Source: Chrysemys picta bellii
Lineage: Eukaryota; Chordata; Testudines; Emydidae
Assembly: GCF_011386835.1 (NCBI RefSeq)
Contig: NC_088791.1
Coordinates: 126,456,943 to 126,520,942, forward strand
Length of the DNA: 64,000 nucleotides
Direction: 5' to 3'
The notes under the pieces were generated by a model. That model made no database searches and had not been told where the DNA came from. It saw only the letters and a list, made by a program, of their open reading frames with translations. The position numbers and the translations under genes were made by a program. Shown one piece after another: positions 1 to 11,146 of the stretch; position 1 is the first letter of the stretch; the number at the start of each line of letters is the position of its first letter.

Positions 1-3000
1 TACTTACCTTAGCAAACATAATTCATTTAATTAGTAAATTGTTTAGGGCCTTTTAAGTTATTTTTTTCAAGGCTTATTAAACATTTGTCAGGCGCATTCT
101 AACAGAATGCACATCCCAGCAATGCTTGGGATTTGATGATCTCAGATACATATTAATCTTGCCCCAGCAAAGCAAAGTAGTTACTGAAAAGGGCAAGCTC
201 CAGTTAGCACCTTGTCAACATGCTTGCACAACAATAAGCAGTTACTCCCAAGTATAAGCCTGTTGAATCCAATAGTCAGCAGGAATCTCACATTGACTCC
301 AGAGGGGCTACTCATGTGAGTAACTGCTCATCATTGTGAAGAAGGGGGTCACAATCTGGCCCAGTGGAATTACACTCAGGTAAAACCTGTGTAAATGGGA
401 CCAGAATTAGACTCATTGTGCCTCTGGAAGAAGCTAAAAGAAACACAATATCCCCTTGAGTGCCCGTGGATCACACACAGTAGCAGTCACTGCTACACCC
501 TTTAACAGGATGCAGTGAGATGCCCCCCATGCTGGCTCAGCAGAAGCTTTACATACCCTTATCACTTCTTTACCTCTTACAAAGAGTGCAAGGATGGGAA
601 CTGTAGCCTGTTCCTTGAACCCTCTTCCTAAATTGCATACCAATACAATTTTAGGAAAAACAGGTGCTACTGCTCCTTTAACAGAATAGTGTCCTTTGTT
701 CCACCATGTCTCTAGCACATTTCGAATGGCCTTCTTTGCACTTGAAATAAAATACAGGAGACCAAACATGATTTTTAAGTCTCTGAAACAGTAACTGCAC
801 TAGCAATTTGTAGCAATAAAGACCCCCTCCATGGTCTACAGCAATAAGTAGTGCATGCAATTTGCTCAAAGTCAGATTACAGGCTGTTAGCAAAGGGACC
901 TTTATTGAATTAAATCATCCCAATCCTTTTTTTTTTCCTGGCCAAAGACTGTAATGCTACAGATGTCTAAAGTGAGAGGTCAGCAGTTGACCATCCAGAG
1001 ATGAAGACCTTATTTATATGAAAAACAATTAACTAGGCAATAGTGCTACAAAGTTGAAAACCCTGAAGATATTGAAAGCAAACAGAACCGTTTTAATGGT
1101 TTTTCAGTGTTTGCTTGTACATGACAGCTGCTTTTTAAATTTAATCATTGCAGTACACATTTTTTTCCACCATACATAGTAACGGTGGCATTCTCCCACT
1201 GAGAGCTACTGGCTTGAATGCCAACACTGAAAGAAGTTTTATTTTACTGAGAAACATGAATGCTAAGGAGAACAATTTGATCATCATGTGAGTAAAGGCC
1301 TTTGTTTGCTGCAGTTTCCTGGATTATCGGATGTAAGGGGGTGGGAGGGGAGATTAAAAATAATAAGCCCAAGTAAAAAAGAAAACTTCAATTCTAGCAT
1401 ATCTGTGGGTTTTAAACACCATGCTGAACGAAAAGATCAATTCCCTATTCTTCGTAAAGAGTGTGCTCTTTGTGTGATGTGCTGTCCTTTCAGTAACATA
1501 GCAGCTCTAGGAGAGTAAAAGCTAGAAAATGCTACTAGCCATGGTGTCTTCTAATTGCACATGATTTTGGGTCTGATCCTGTGACGTGCTGTGTCGCCTC
1601 AAATGCCATTGATTTCAGTGGGAGGTGAGAGTGCTCAGCACCTCACAGGAGCTCTCTTTTTTTAAAGTGATATTCTTATTAAATGTGAATAGAGCAGTCT
1701 CCTGAGCAGGATAGCTTTTAATAGAAATGATGAAATAACATTCATAAAGCAGCTCTAAGGAAAATATAAGAAACACCATGTGTCTGAACTGTAAAATACC
1801 ACACTACACTAAACACAATGGGCCATTCTCATTTCAGCAAGCTTGCTGAAGCCAGTGTAGTTAAATGAGGGGTGAATTTGGCCCCATGTTGCTAAGGTAG
1901 ATGGTGGCAGGGTGTGCAGAGCCAGAAAGGTCTTATTCCCCTGCTGGACCAATACAAACAATTACTTTGGAAATGGAATCAAGTTGAGGATGTCAGAGGG
2001 AGCACTAAGGTTACCAAATCTTGTCTGTGTTAAAAGGAAGGAGAGTGCTGCTTCAACAGCTGTTCCCAACAGCTTTGTTACAAATTTATGAAGTGGAAGT
2101 CCTGACACAGAAACCCGAGATGAAGTCAACTCCCTTACTCTGTCAAGTGCATATTTTTCTCATTATTCAACACTTAACAGGGATGACAGCCAAGATTAAA
2201 TAGTCAGTCATCTTCTGTGCCATTATGGCTCCTGCATGATTGCTTCAAATTAAATCTAACAGTCAATGAAATAGTCAATATTTAATTTACTCATTGCAGG
2301 TGGCGATTTAGCCTCAGTTACGATATTGTTTAATGACAGAAATATTGATATTTATCACTTTTTATGGGTCTGCAAATATATGCTGTTCCTCTATTAAGCA
2401 AAATGTCCTTGCAGCTTTAAGTCATATGTTGCTCTTCGGAGAGTAGATTTTGTCATAGCTAAAGTCATTTTCCTTTTAACTGTTTTCTGGGCACTAGTCA
2501 TCAGTGACAAGGAGAAACAGTGGCTGTGAGTCCCTGCACAACCTGACAGGTGAGAGACTCATGACAGTATCTACACTTAGGTTTTCCAAGACCATGTTTT
2601 CATTTGTTCGCTACACACCTAGCAGAACAGTTGAATTTAGAAAGACCTAATGTATCAATGACAGCCCAAGGCGTTCAGGGTTAATTTCTACTCTTTTTGA
2701 CCTCCCTGGCTTAGTTAAATAAAAGCCATTACACAGTTGGGAGAGTTCTAGTAGAAACAGCTTCCGTGACATTCATTACTGACCTTTTGACAACTTAGAG
2801 GATTGAGAGAATTTTTAGCACCGTTTCCATAGGAAAAAAAGCAACACTGATTCTTTCCCCAGATGCTCTGCTGCATCTTCTCACTATGTTAGTTAGTAGT
2901 AGTTGGGTGAATCTTGGACAGTTACTACTGAGAGACGCCTAGTGTGCACTACAGACTTTACATATAAATGTTTTTCTACTATTTACCCAGTATTGTTGCA

Positions 3001-3744
3001 AAGGCAGGTGAAGAATGGAGTTTTTCCATGGAATCTACACAGTTACTACTATCCAGGAAACCTCATTCCCTCTGGCATACAAAATTTAAAGCCTGCTTAG
3101 AGTCAGAGATGAAATGGAGCTACTCGATATTCAACTACTTCCCTGCCCTGGCCAGTAAAGGACATAGGACCAAATCCTATAGCCCTTACTCCCACTGCAC
3201 TCACTGGGAGATTTGCTTGTGTAAAGAGTGAAGGCCAAGTCATCACATTGGGATGGGCTTTCAGAACGGGCAGGAAGTGCTGCAAGTACCAACCCAATGT
3301 GGCCCTTTTGGTGCAAAAGGTCAACAGATGTGCACAATGGGGTGAAATGTACATAAGCCCCTATGTGCTTTAATAACTAAACAGTTTTGTGGGATGAGGC
3401 CTGAGGAGAGCCATTCCCCATATCCTCAGTCCCTGGGGAGATTTCCTCAAGTTGAGCCTCTCAGCATTATTTTGTACAGAATTCCCTTCTGTAATGTGAA
3501 AGCCAGCAGCAGGTAGCTTCCCTCACTGTAGAGGCATAGCTTAACCAGCTAGCATGTAGGGGGGTTCCACCTATCTCCCTCTCCTTCCCACCCACCAGCT
3601 TGGTGTGAGCAGTAACAGACACACAATACTCGCTTATTCTTGCACCCAAGGCCCAGGACTATAAAGGGAAATCTTAGTCCCTCTTATGTGCCTTCACAGT
3701 CAAGCAAACCAAGGAACAATCCAACCCTAAGAAAAGATTTCAAC
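1..3744. other. Unique AT-rich non-coding stretch
   Basis: No gene, RNA gene or full-length mobile element is recognised here. The open frames on both strands are short, lack recognisable domains and have no splice context. Short quasi-palindromic phrases typical of the window occur near 340-405, 1566-1640 (a GATTTCAGTGGGAG-type core) and 1818-1890 (ending GAATTTGGCCCC). The rest appears to be single-copy intronic or intergenic DNA. Confidence 0.6.
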
Positions 3745-4293
3745 TAGTGCTGTCTAGTAATTAAAAAAAATGTGATTAATCGTGCGATTAATCACAGTGT
3801 TAATAATAGAATACCATTTCTTTAAATATTTTTGGATGTTTTCTACATTTTCAAATATATTGATTTCAGTTACAACACAGAATACAAAATGTACAGTGCT
3901 CACTTTCTACTTATTTTTGATTACAAGTATTTGCACTATAAAAAAAAAAGAAAAGAAATAGTATTTTTCAATTCACCTGATACAAGTACTGTAGTGCAAT
4001 CTCTTTATCATGAAAGTTGAACTTAAAAATGTAGAATTATGTACAAAAAACTGCATTAAAAAATAAAACAATGTAAAATTTTACAGCCTGTAAGTCCACT
4101 CAGTCCTACTTCTTGTTCAGCCAGTCACTCAGACTAACAAGTTTACATGTGCAGGAGATAATGCTGCCCACTTCTTGTTTACAATGACACCTGAAAGTGA
4201 GAACAGGTGTTTTCATGGCACTGTTATAGTCAGCGTCACAAGATATTTACGTGCCAGATGCGCTAAAGATTCACATGTCCGTCCATGCTTCAA

Positions 4294-4746
4294 TCACCAT
4301 TCCAGGGGACATGCGTCCATACTGATGACAGGTTCTGCTCGATAACAAGCCAAAGCAGTGCGGACTAGCGCATGTTCATTTTCATTATCTGAGTCGGATG
4401 CCACCAGCAGAAGGTTGATTTTCTTTTTTGGTGGTTCAGGTTCTGTAGTTTCTGCATCAGAGTGTTGCTCTTTTAAGACATCTGAAAGCATGCTCCACAC
4501 TTCATCCCTCTCAGATTTTGGAAGGTACTTCAGATTCTTAAATCTTGGGTCAAGTGCTGTAGCTATCTTCAGAAATCTCACATTGATACCTTCTTTGTGT
4601 TTTGTCAAATCTGCAGTGAAAGTGTTCTTAAAATGAACAACATGTGCTGGGTCATCATCCGAGACTACTATAACCTGAAATATATGGCAGAATGTGGGTA
4701 AAACAGAGCAGGGGACATACAATTTTCCCCCTAGGAGTTCAGTCAC
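4294..4746 (-). pseudogene. hAT transposase fragment (C-terminal third)
   Basis: A 150-residue minus-strand open frame resembles the region just before and at the start of the hAT C-terminal dimerisation domain of ZBED-type transposases. Visible hallmarks are an ALDPRFKNLKYLPKSERD segment, a basic PPKKK stretch, an acidic SDSDNENEH stretch and the opening PLEW of the dimerisation domain, where a stop ends the frame. The rest of the dimerisation domain continues on the minus strand in damaged form down to about 4105. The N-terminal zinc finger and the catalytic acidic residues are absent. It lies in the loop of the fold-back element and is a transposon relic, not a host gene. Confidence 0.75.
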
Positions 4747-4788
4747 AAATTGAATTAACGCATTATTTTTTTAACAAGCAACATCAGC

Positions 4789-5007
4789 ATGGAAGCATGT
4801 CCTCTGGAATGGTGGCCAAAGCATGAAGGGCCATATGAATGTTTAGCATATCTGGCACATAGATACCTTGCAATACTGGCTACAAAAGTGCCATGCAAAT
4901 GCCTGTTCTCACTTTCTAGTGACATTGCAAATAAGAAGAGGGTAGCATTATCTCCTGTAAATATAAACAAACTTGTCTGTCTTAGCGATTGGCTGAACAA
5001 GAAGTAG
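4789..5007 (+). pseudogene. hAT C-terminal dimerisation domain fragment
   Basis: A 72-residue plus-strand frame carries the hAT family C-terminal dimerisation signature in order: CPLEWW, HRYLAILATKVP, a LFSLSSDIANKKR block (normally ERLFS..G.I...R), then LSPVNINKLVCLSDWLNKK and the natural stop. This is the end of the same transposase seen on the minus strand at 4294-4746, duplicated in inverted orientation as the right arm of the fold-back element. The usual Glu of the ERLFS motif is replaced (KCLFS). No upstream catalytic domain exists in this orientation, so it cannot encode an active transposase. Confidence 0.75.
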
Positions 5008-5387
5008 GACTGAGTGGACTTGTAGGCTCTGAAGTTTTATATGGTTTTGTTTTTCAGTGCACTTATGTAACAAAAAAACACCTATATTTGTAAATTGCAC
5101 TTTCACGACAAAGAGATTGCACTACAGCACTTATATAAGGTGAATTGAAAAATACTATTTCTTTTGTCATTTTTACAGTGCAAATATTTATAATAAAAAA
5201 TAATACACACTTTGATTTCAATTACAACACAGAATACAATATATATGAAAATGTAGAAAAAATATTTAATAAATTTCAATTGGTATTCTATTGTTTAACA
5301 GTGCAATTAATCGTGATTATTTTTTTTAATCACGATTAATTTTTTGTGTTAATCATGTGAGTTAACTGCTATTAATTGATAGCCCTA

Positions 5388-6195
5388 ATTACCACCCATA
5401 GCAATTAAACGGTAGATAGGGAAAGTTTCAGAAAATATGTTCTTGTTTCTTGTAAGTAAATTGGTTAACAATCTGCTTTGGGATTAATTTGGGTAACAAT
5501 CTGCTTTGTTAATCATATGTTTGCATATACTTGTCGGGAATTCCATGTGTTGTGTACGTAATTATAGAATGCGCAGTTATGATAATTTGCTGTCTATAAT
5601 TTTAGAGCTGGTTGAAAAATTGAAATGTTCTTTCATGAAAATGTCCATGAAAGACATTTGTCCCTGTTTTTCATTGAAAAAAAATTTTTTTTAACCTGTT
5701 CTATAGTTGGCCAAAAAAACAAGACACATTTTGTCCATGTTTTTCATCCAAAAATTTCAAAAATTAAATTTTGGGGCCAGATCCAATTTTTCTTTCTTTA
5801 TAAAACTGAAATAATTTAAATTAAATCAAATGTTTGGGAAGGGAGCACCGAGGGTATAACAGGTGCACATCACCATTTTATACCTATATGTGCTATACCC
5901 AAGGTCTGGGCATATGGCGTGTCCCACAGGCATGCAGGCCAAGGGGCAATCTAGCCCAGAATGACACTCTCCTTTACAGTCAACATGAATGTATTTAAAA
6001 TCTGACCTCACGTTTGCCTCAAGTGGTTTGAAATTTCACAGTCTCTTTATATTGAGCCCAATTCTGCCATCCCTACATGCTTTTTGAGTGGTCCCTTGCT
6101 TTGTGAGGAGTTCCATTGATTGGAGTTGGACTAGTTGTAGAGAAGAGTACTATTCAACATGAGCGAGAGAATCTACTTCTCCGGAGCGGTAAACC
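5388..6195. other. Unique stretch with short local duplications
   Basis: No gene is seen. A TAACAATCTGCTTTG string occurs twice about 32 bp apart (about 5466-5512), a small local duplication. At about 5603-5800 lies AT-rich, partly self-complementary sequence (GCTGGTTGAAAAATTG onward, TTTTTCAT and ATGAAAA strings) that looks like an old dispersed repeat. Confidence 0.45.
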
Positions 6196-6228
6196 TAAGC
6201 GCCAGATTTTCAAAAGTTCCCACAATCA

Positions 6229-6290
6229 GGGCCAGATTTGTGAAAAAGCGCTGTACATTGGGTGCTGAGGTCTATTGAAAATCTGGCCAT
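6229..6290. repeat. Short quasi-palindromic MITE (GGCCAGATTTTC family)
   Basis: The segment begins GGGCCAGATTTGTGAAAAA and ends ATTGAAAATCTGGCC, so the two ends are inverted copies of one another around a GGGTGCTGAG centre. It belongs to the same family as 30541-30610, where insertion into a MIR defines the ends. A related half-copy (GCACTTTTGAAAATCTAGCC) follows the LTR at about 6991-7012, so the solo LTR landed inside a cluster of these repeats. Confidence 0.6.
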
Positions 6291-6318
6291 AAGTATTACA
6301 GAGGGAGCCACTGGGTAT

Positions 6319-6984
6319 TGTGACAAAGTTCCTCCTCTATCTTGGTGGGTCCTGCGCTTATTGGTGGATTTTCTTGCCTCAGAGATTCACCATGTGGGTT
6401 GGGGAACAGCGCAGAGACCTTCCCCTCTGGAAGAACCCACAGTCCAGGTCAATTGGGAGGTTTGGGGGGAACTGGGCCCGCCTTCTACTCCAGATTCCAG
6501 CCCAGGGCCCTGTGGACTGCAGCTGTCTATAGTGCCTCCTGTAACAGCTGCATGACAGCTACAACTCCCTGGGCTACTTCCCCAAGGCCTCCTTCAAACA
6601 CCTTCCTTACTCTCACCAGAGGATCTTCCTCCTGGTGTCTGATAACGCTTGTGTTCCTCAGTCCTCCAGCAGCACACCCTCTCACTCTCAGCTCCTTGCG
6701 CCTCTTGCTCCCAGCTCCTCACACTCACACCACAAACTGAAGTGAGCTCCTTTTAAAACCCAGCTGCCCTGATTAGCCCGCCTTAATTGATTCTAGCAGC
6801 TTCTTCTTAATTGGCTCCAGGTGTCCTAATTAGCCTGCCTGCCTTAACTGGTTCTAGCAGGTTTCTGATTACTCTAGTGCAGCCCCTGCTCTGGTCACTC
6901 AGGGAACAGAAAACTACTCATCCAGTGACCAGTATATTTGCCCTCTACCAGACTCTTGTACCCCACTGGTCTGGGTCTGTCACA
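6319..6984 (+). mobile_element. Solo LTR of an endogenous retrovirus or LTR element
   Basis: A 666-bp segment starts TGTGACAAAG and ends GGGTCTGTCACA, so it has the TG...CA ends and short inverted termini of an LTR. It is flanked on both sides by GTAT (6315-6318 and 6985-6988), a perfect 4-bp target duplication. There is no internal retroviral sequence on either side, so this is a solo LTR left by recombination between two LTRs. Internally, two imperfect tandem copies of a TTAATTG..TCTAGCAGG-type block lie at about 6770-6865. No coding capacity is assigned. The strand is provisional. Confidence 0.75.
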
Positions 6985-7012
6985 GTATTGAGCACTTTTG
7001 AAAATCTAGCCC

Positions 7013-7850
7013 TAACGGCATGATCTAGCCCTTTGGTTGGCTATAAGGTGTGATTTCCTGAACTCACTCTCCCCCTCAAATGTAACATTATAATGAAGCT
7101 ATTTAATATTGGTTCACGTTTATGGGCATATTTGGCTATATTGTCTGTGATGATTCATTGTGGATATATTTCAGACTATCCAATGGGCCCCTAGTCTTTC
7201 AACACAAACATGCCACCAGGTACCGTTAACCCCAGGTAGGGGAATGATTATGAGAATATTAAGTAAAGGCATTGCTAGGTAACCTGTTCTTTGCTTGGAA
7301 GCCAACATTTAGTCATGAGTGAACACTGAATGATTTGAAAGCTAGATTCTGCTGCTCATTTTTTTAAGCTGCTGGGGCCACTCAAAAAATGTGTTGCTTG
7401 GAGTAATAAAATCTGCCTTTTAATGTTTAGGTTTCATCTTACTAAAAACTGCAAAGGATGCATGTGACTGAGTCAGCAAAAGTTGGGCCTGCTCCTCAGT
7501 CTTTCCAAAAGCAAGAACACCTGCAGATTTCCTCTCCTACAAAGGAGGCTTCGTAAATTACATCTTCGAAAGAATGTTTCTCAGAGCATCACAGGCAAAA
7601 ATAGCACACATAGCAAATTGCTGTAGTTGTTACTGCAACTGAAAAATAAAAGGCTTGATTTTGTGTATTTTCTAGGTCACTTACTTTCAACTCTGTGTTG
7701 TCTTAAAAACTGACCAAAATGTAAAACTCAAAGGGCCTTCAGCTACTTTTGAAACTCCTCCCTCCAAAGGAATGTGGTCCTTGCCCAGCTTTCAAAGAGA
7801 TGAAGATCTGTACTGTACTCAGTATGTGATGGCAGAAGACAACAAGGGAT
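7013..7850. other. Unique non-coding stretch
   Basis: No gene, repeat or RNA was recognised between the LTR cluster and the Harbinger element. Confidence 0.5.
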
Positions 7851-7936
7851 TTAGGGTACGTCTACAGTATGAAATTAATTCGAACTTATTCTATTCGAAT
7901 TTTCGGAAGCGATTTTATACATTCAGTGTTGTGTGT

Positions 7937-8052
7937 AACTCCACCAGAGAGGTCCTTTGGGGCCATCTGTCTGTCCCAAGTCAGGATAAAGGAGGAGGGT
8001 TGGGCGTGGGGCTAGCACCTCCACCCCGTAAAAAAATTAATTTGCTACAGAA
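7937..8052 (+). promoter_or_regulatory. 5' untranslated region of the RTE LINE
   Basis: This segment lies between the 12-bp duplication and the first in-frame ATG of the endonuclease frame (8053). It is G-rich in its centre (GGAGGAGGGTTGGGCGTGGG) and in full-length LINEs would hold the internal promoter. No specific factor site is claimed. Its start marks the LINE's true 5' end, because the duplication begins immediately upstream. Confidence 0.5.
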
Positions 8053-8845
8053 ATGCCAACAATAGAGATAACAGAGACTTTTAGCCTGGAAAAAGAAGGG
8101 CCTTCAACTCGAAGACGCATGACGCTGGGTGGTGAAAGTCGTGAGGAAGCCACTAAGCCGATTACTCTTCTTGCAACTAGGAGGATTACCATCGGTACAT
8201 GGAACGTGAGGACCATGTACGAGTCAAGAAAGACGGCGCAGGTCGCAGCAGAGATGAGGAGCAACAACCTGACCCTACTAGGCATTAGCGAGACAAGATG
8301 GACGCAAGCTGGACAGAGACGATTGTTGACAGGAGAGCTGTTGCTGTATTCCAGACATGAAGAGAGCGACGCACCCCACACACAGGGAATAGGCTTCATG
8401 TTGTCCAAGCAGGCACAGACAGCACTGATTGGTTGGGAGGCACATGGTTCCAGGATCATCACAGCATCCTTCAGAACTAAAATGAAGAGGATTAAGATGA
8501 ATGTTGTACAGTGCTATGCTCCAACCAATGACAGTGAAGAGGGGGACAAAGATTATTTTTACAACAGACTTCAGAAAATATTAGAGACTCTCCCAGACAA
8601 AGACATTACCATCCTTATGGGAGACTTTAAAGCCAAAATTGGACCTGACAACACAGGATATGAACAAGTCATGGGGACCCACGCTCTGGGAGAGATGAGT
8701 GAGAATGGAGAGAGATTTGTGGATTTGTGTGCACTTAACAACCTGGTCATAGGAGGTAGCATCTTTCCTCACAAGCGGATCCACAAGAGTACCTGGGTAT
8801 CGCCAGCAGGCACGATAGAAAACCAGATCGATCATGTCTGTATTA
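8053..8845 (+). pseudogene. LINE APE-type endonuclease domain (first part of ORF)
   Basis: The domain nicks target DNA to prime reverse transcription. The frame opens at ATG 8053. In order it shows TIGTWNVRTM (substrate-binding Asn), GISETRW (metal-binding Glu), GSRIITASF, CYAPTND, MGDFKAK and ENQIDHV; the SDHHLVVA motif follows after the frame break. In this family the MGDFKAK position should read GDxN. The catalytic Asn is replaced by Lys (codon AAA at about 8629), which should abolish nicking. A one-base deletion at about 8840-8848 moves the reading frame into the reverse-transcriptase frame beginning before 8865. The protein would otherwise be one continuous endonuclease-RT polyprotein. 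Confidence 0.85.
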
Positions 8846-10682
8846 TAAGAAGTTCAGAAGATCTTTGCAGGACGTTAGAGTTAGAAGAGGAGCAGACGTA
8901 GCGTCCGACCATCACTTAGTGGTGGCCAGATTGAAGCTGAAGCTGAAGCAGAACTGGATAGACGCGTCAGATAGAAGAGCGAAGTACAACGTCAGCCTTT
9001 TGAAGGATCATAAGATCAAGGAAGATTTTGGACTGACGCTGAAGAATAAGTTTTCAGTACTACAGGATCGGTCTGAGGAAGAGGAAGACAGTGTATCCAA
9101 CAGATGGCGGAAAGTGAGAGAGACACTTAGGTCAGCATGCCAGGAAGTGCTTGGAATCAAGAAATACCAGCAGAAAGAGTGGATCACAGCAGAGACCTTG
9201 ATTAAGATAGAAGATAGAAAGAAGAAGAAGGCAGTAGTTAATAACAGCAGGACTAGAGCAGCAAAGGCTAAAGCCCAAGAAGAGTATGCTGAAGCCCATA
9301 AAGTAGTGAAGAGGAATATTAGGAAGGATAAGAGAGATTATGTGGATGGACTGGCAGCAGAAGCAGAACAGGCAGCATACAATGGTAATATGAAACAGCT
9401 GTATGACATCACCAAGCGACTGTCTGGAAAGTTCAGCAAGCCAGAACGTCCCGTCAAAGACAAGCAGGGAAAGTCTATAACAGAAATAGAACAACAGATG
9501 AATAGATGGGCGGAGCACTTTGAGGAACTCCTAAATAGACCAGCACCACTAAATCCACCAGACATTGACCCAGCCAACGAAGACCTTCCAATCAATTGTG
9601 ATAGACCTACCAGAGATGAGATCAGAAAAGCCATCACTATGATGAAGAACAGGAAGGCGGCTGGACCTGACGATATTCCAGCAGAGGCCCTGAAAGTAGA
9701 TCTGGATGCTTCAGTGGACATACTGTACCCCCTTTTTGAGAAGATACGGGAAGAAGTGATTCCGGCAGACTGGAAAGAGAGATACCTTATTAAAATCCCC
9801 AAGAAAGGAGACCTCAGCAATTGTGTCAACTACAGAGGAATCACACTTCTGTCGGTGCCAGGGAAGGTCTTCAACCGAGTTCTCTTAGAGAGAATGAAGG
9901 ATGCCGTCGATCCACAGCTACAAGATGAGCAGGCAGGTTTCTGGCAAAATAGATCATGCACAGACCAGACAGCAACGCTCTGCATTATAGTCGAGCAGTC
10001 TATGGAATGGAACTCCTCGTTGTACATCAAGTTTGTTGACTATGAGAAAGCATTCGATAGCGTGGATCGAGAGACTCTCTGGAAGCTCCTTCGGCACTAT
10101 GGCATCCCAGCAAAGGTGGTTAACTTGATTAAGAACTTATATGACGGCATACACTGTAGAGTGATCCATGGAGGGCAGCTTACAAACAGCTTCCAGGTGC
10201 GAACCGGAGTCAGACAAGGATGTTTGTTGTCACCATTTCTCTTTCTCCTTGTCATTGATTGGCTTATGAAGACATCCACTTATGAGCGCAGGAACGGAAT
10301 CCAGTGGACGTTGTGGACCCAGCTTGATGACCTGGACTTTGCCGACGACCTTGCACTCCTTTTGCATAGCAAACAGCAGATGCAAGAGAAGACTAACGTA
10401 GTGGCAGCCACGTCATCACAGGTTGGCCTCAACATCCACAAGGACAAGACCAAGATCCTCAAGATTAACTCCATCAGTAATGACCCAGTCACATTGAATG
10501 GAAGCCCTCTGGAAGAAGTACAGTCCTTCACCTACCTAGGCAGCATCATCGACCAACAGGGTGGCACGGACACAGACATCAAAGCAAGGATCAGTAAGGC
10601 AAGAGCAGCTTTCTTACAGCTCAAGAACATCTGGAGCTCCAGAGAGCTGTCTTTGGCAACAAAGATTAGACTGTTCAATTAA
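8846..10682 (+). pseudogene. LINE reverse transcriptase domain
   Basis: It continues the endonuclease frame after the one-base break: GADVASDHHLVVARLKLKLK is the end of the endonuclease domain. A lysine-rich linker follows, then the reverse transcriptase fingers and palm: IPKKGDLSNCVNYRGITLLS, QAGFWQNRSCTDQ (Arg of the usual GFR replaced by Trp), FVDYEKAFDSVDR, GVRQGCLLSPFLF and the catalytic box DFADDLALL (FADD at about 10338-10349), then FTYLGSII. The frame stops at TAA 10680-10682, directly before a segment that continues the same protein in the same frame, so this is a nonsense mutation and not the natural end. Catalytic Asp residues are intact. Confidence 0.88.
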
Positions 10683-11125
10683 AACATGAAATCAGTCTTA
10701 TTGTATGGAGCTGAAACCTGGAGGATAACTAAAACAACCACCAGGAAGATCCAGACCTTCATAAATAGTTGCCTTAGAAGGATTCTCCAGATCCGCTGGC
10801 CAGACACCATCAGCAACATCTACCTCTTGGAGAGGACCCGTCAACTTCCAGCAGAGGAAGAAATTAGAAGGAGAAGGTGGGGCTGGATAGGACACACACA
10901 CTACGGAAGCAGCCAACCAACATCACTAGACAGGCATTGTGTTGGAACCCCCAAGGCAAGCGGAAAAGAGGCCGTCCAAGAAACACCTGGCGACGCGACC
11001 TTCAGGCTGATAGCATAAAAATGGGCTATACCTGGAACCAGCTAGAGCAAATGGCCCAGGATAGAGGACTCTGGAGATCTGTGGTTGGCGGCCCATACCC
11101 TGATTGGGGTGACGGGCATGAGTGA
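10683..11125 (+). pseudogene. LINE polyprotein C-terminal region
   Basis: It continues in frame after the TAA with [10 protein letters not shown] and the WPDTISN..LLERT block, then a frame break at about 10893-10900 inside the GWIGHTLRK motif. The next frame reads [20 protein letters not shown], a basic C-terminal motif typical of RTE-like LINEs, and ends at a TGA (11123-11125). Only nine bases separate that stop from the target duplication, so the 3' untranslated region is very short. Confidence 0.82.
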
Positions 11126-11146
11126 GTGAGTGAGAGTGTTGTGTGT

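Larger units (their letters stand above)
3745..5387. mobile_element. Fold-back hAT DNA transposon with long inverted arms
   Basis: The ends are inverted: TAGTGCTGTCTAGTAATT on the left and, on the opposite strand, TAGGGCTATCAATTAAT on the right. The arms, about 3745-4330 and 4783-5387, are long diverged inverted copies of each other. Each carries the same hAT transposase C-terminal coding sequence followed by a shared 3' untranslated region, read minus in the left arm and plus in the right. The loop (about 4330-4780) holds the preceding part of the transposase, on the minus strand. No clean 8-bp target duplication is visible at these ends. The arms have diverged independently, so the structure is old. 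The BED-finger and RNase-H-like catalytic core are missing, so it is non-autonomous. Confidence 0.8.
7937..11134 (+). mobile_element. Full-length RTE-type LINE (non-LTR retrotransposon)
   Basis: The 3198-bp element is bounded by AGTGTTGTGTGT at 7925-7936 and 11135-11146, a perfect 12-bp target duplication lying inside the Harbinger element. It contains a short 5' untranslated region, an APE-type endonuclease, a reverse transcriptase and a C-terminal region ending in an [17 protein letters not shown] block. The 3' end is a short GAGT-type repeat (ATGAGTGAGTGAGTGAG) instead of poly(A), as is common in RTE-like elements. Its length is typical of full-length RTE elements. The endonuclease is the kind often annotated as craniofacial development protein 2-like. 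One stop and two frame breaks make it non-functional but fairly young. Confidence 0.88.

Noticed and set aside
434..769. A 111-codon minus-strand frame
   Set aside because: No family resemblance, no splice-like flanks. It overlaps another random frame.
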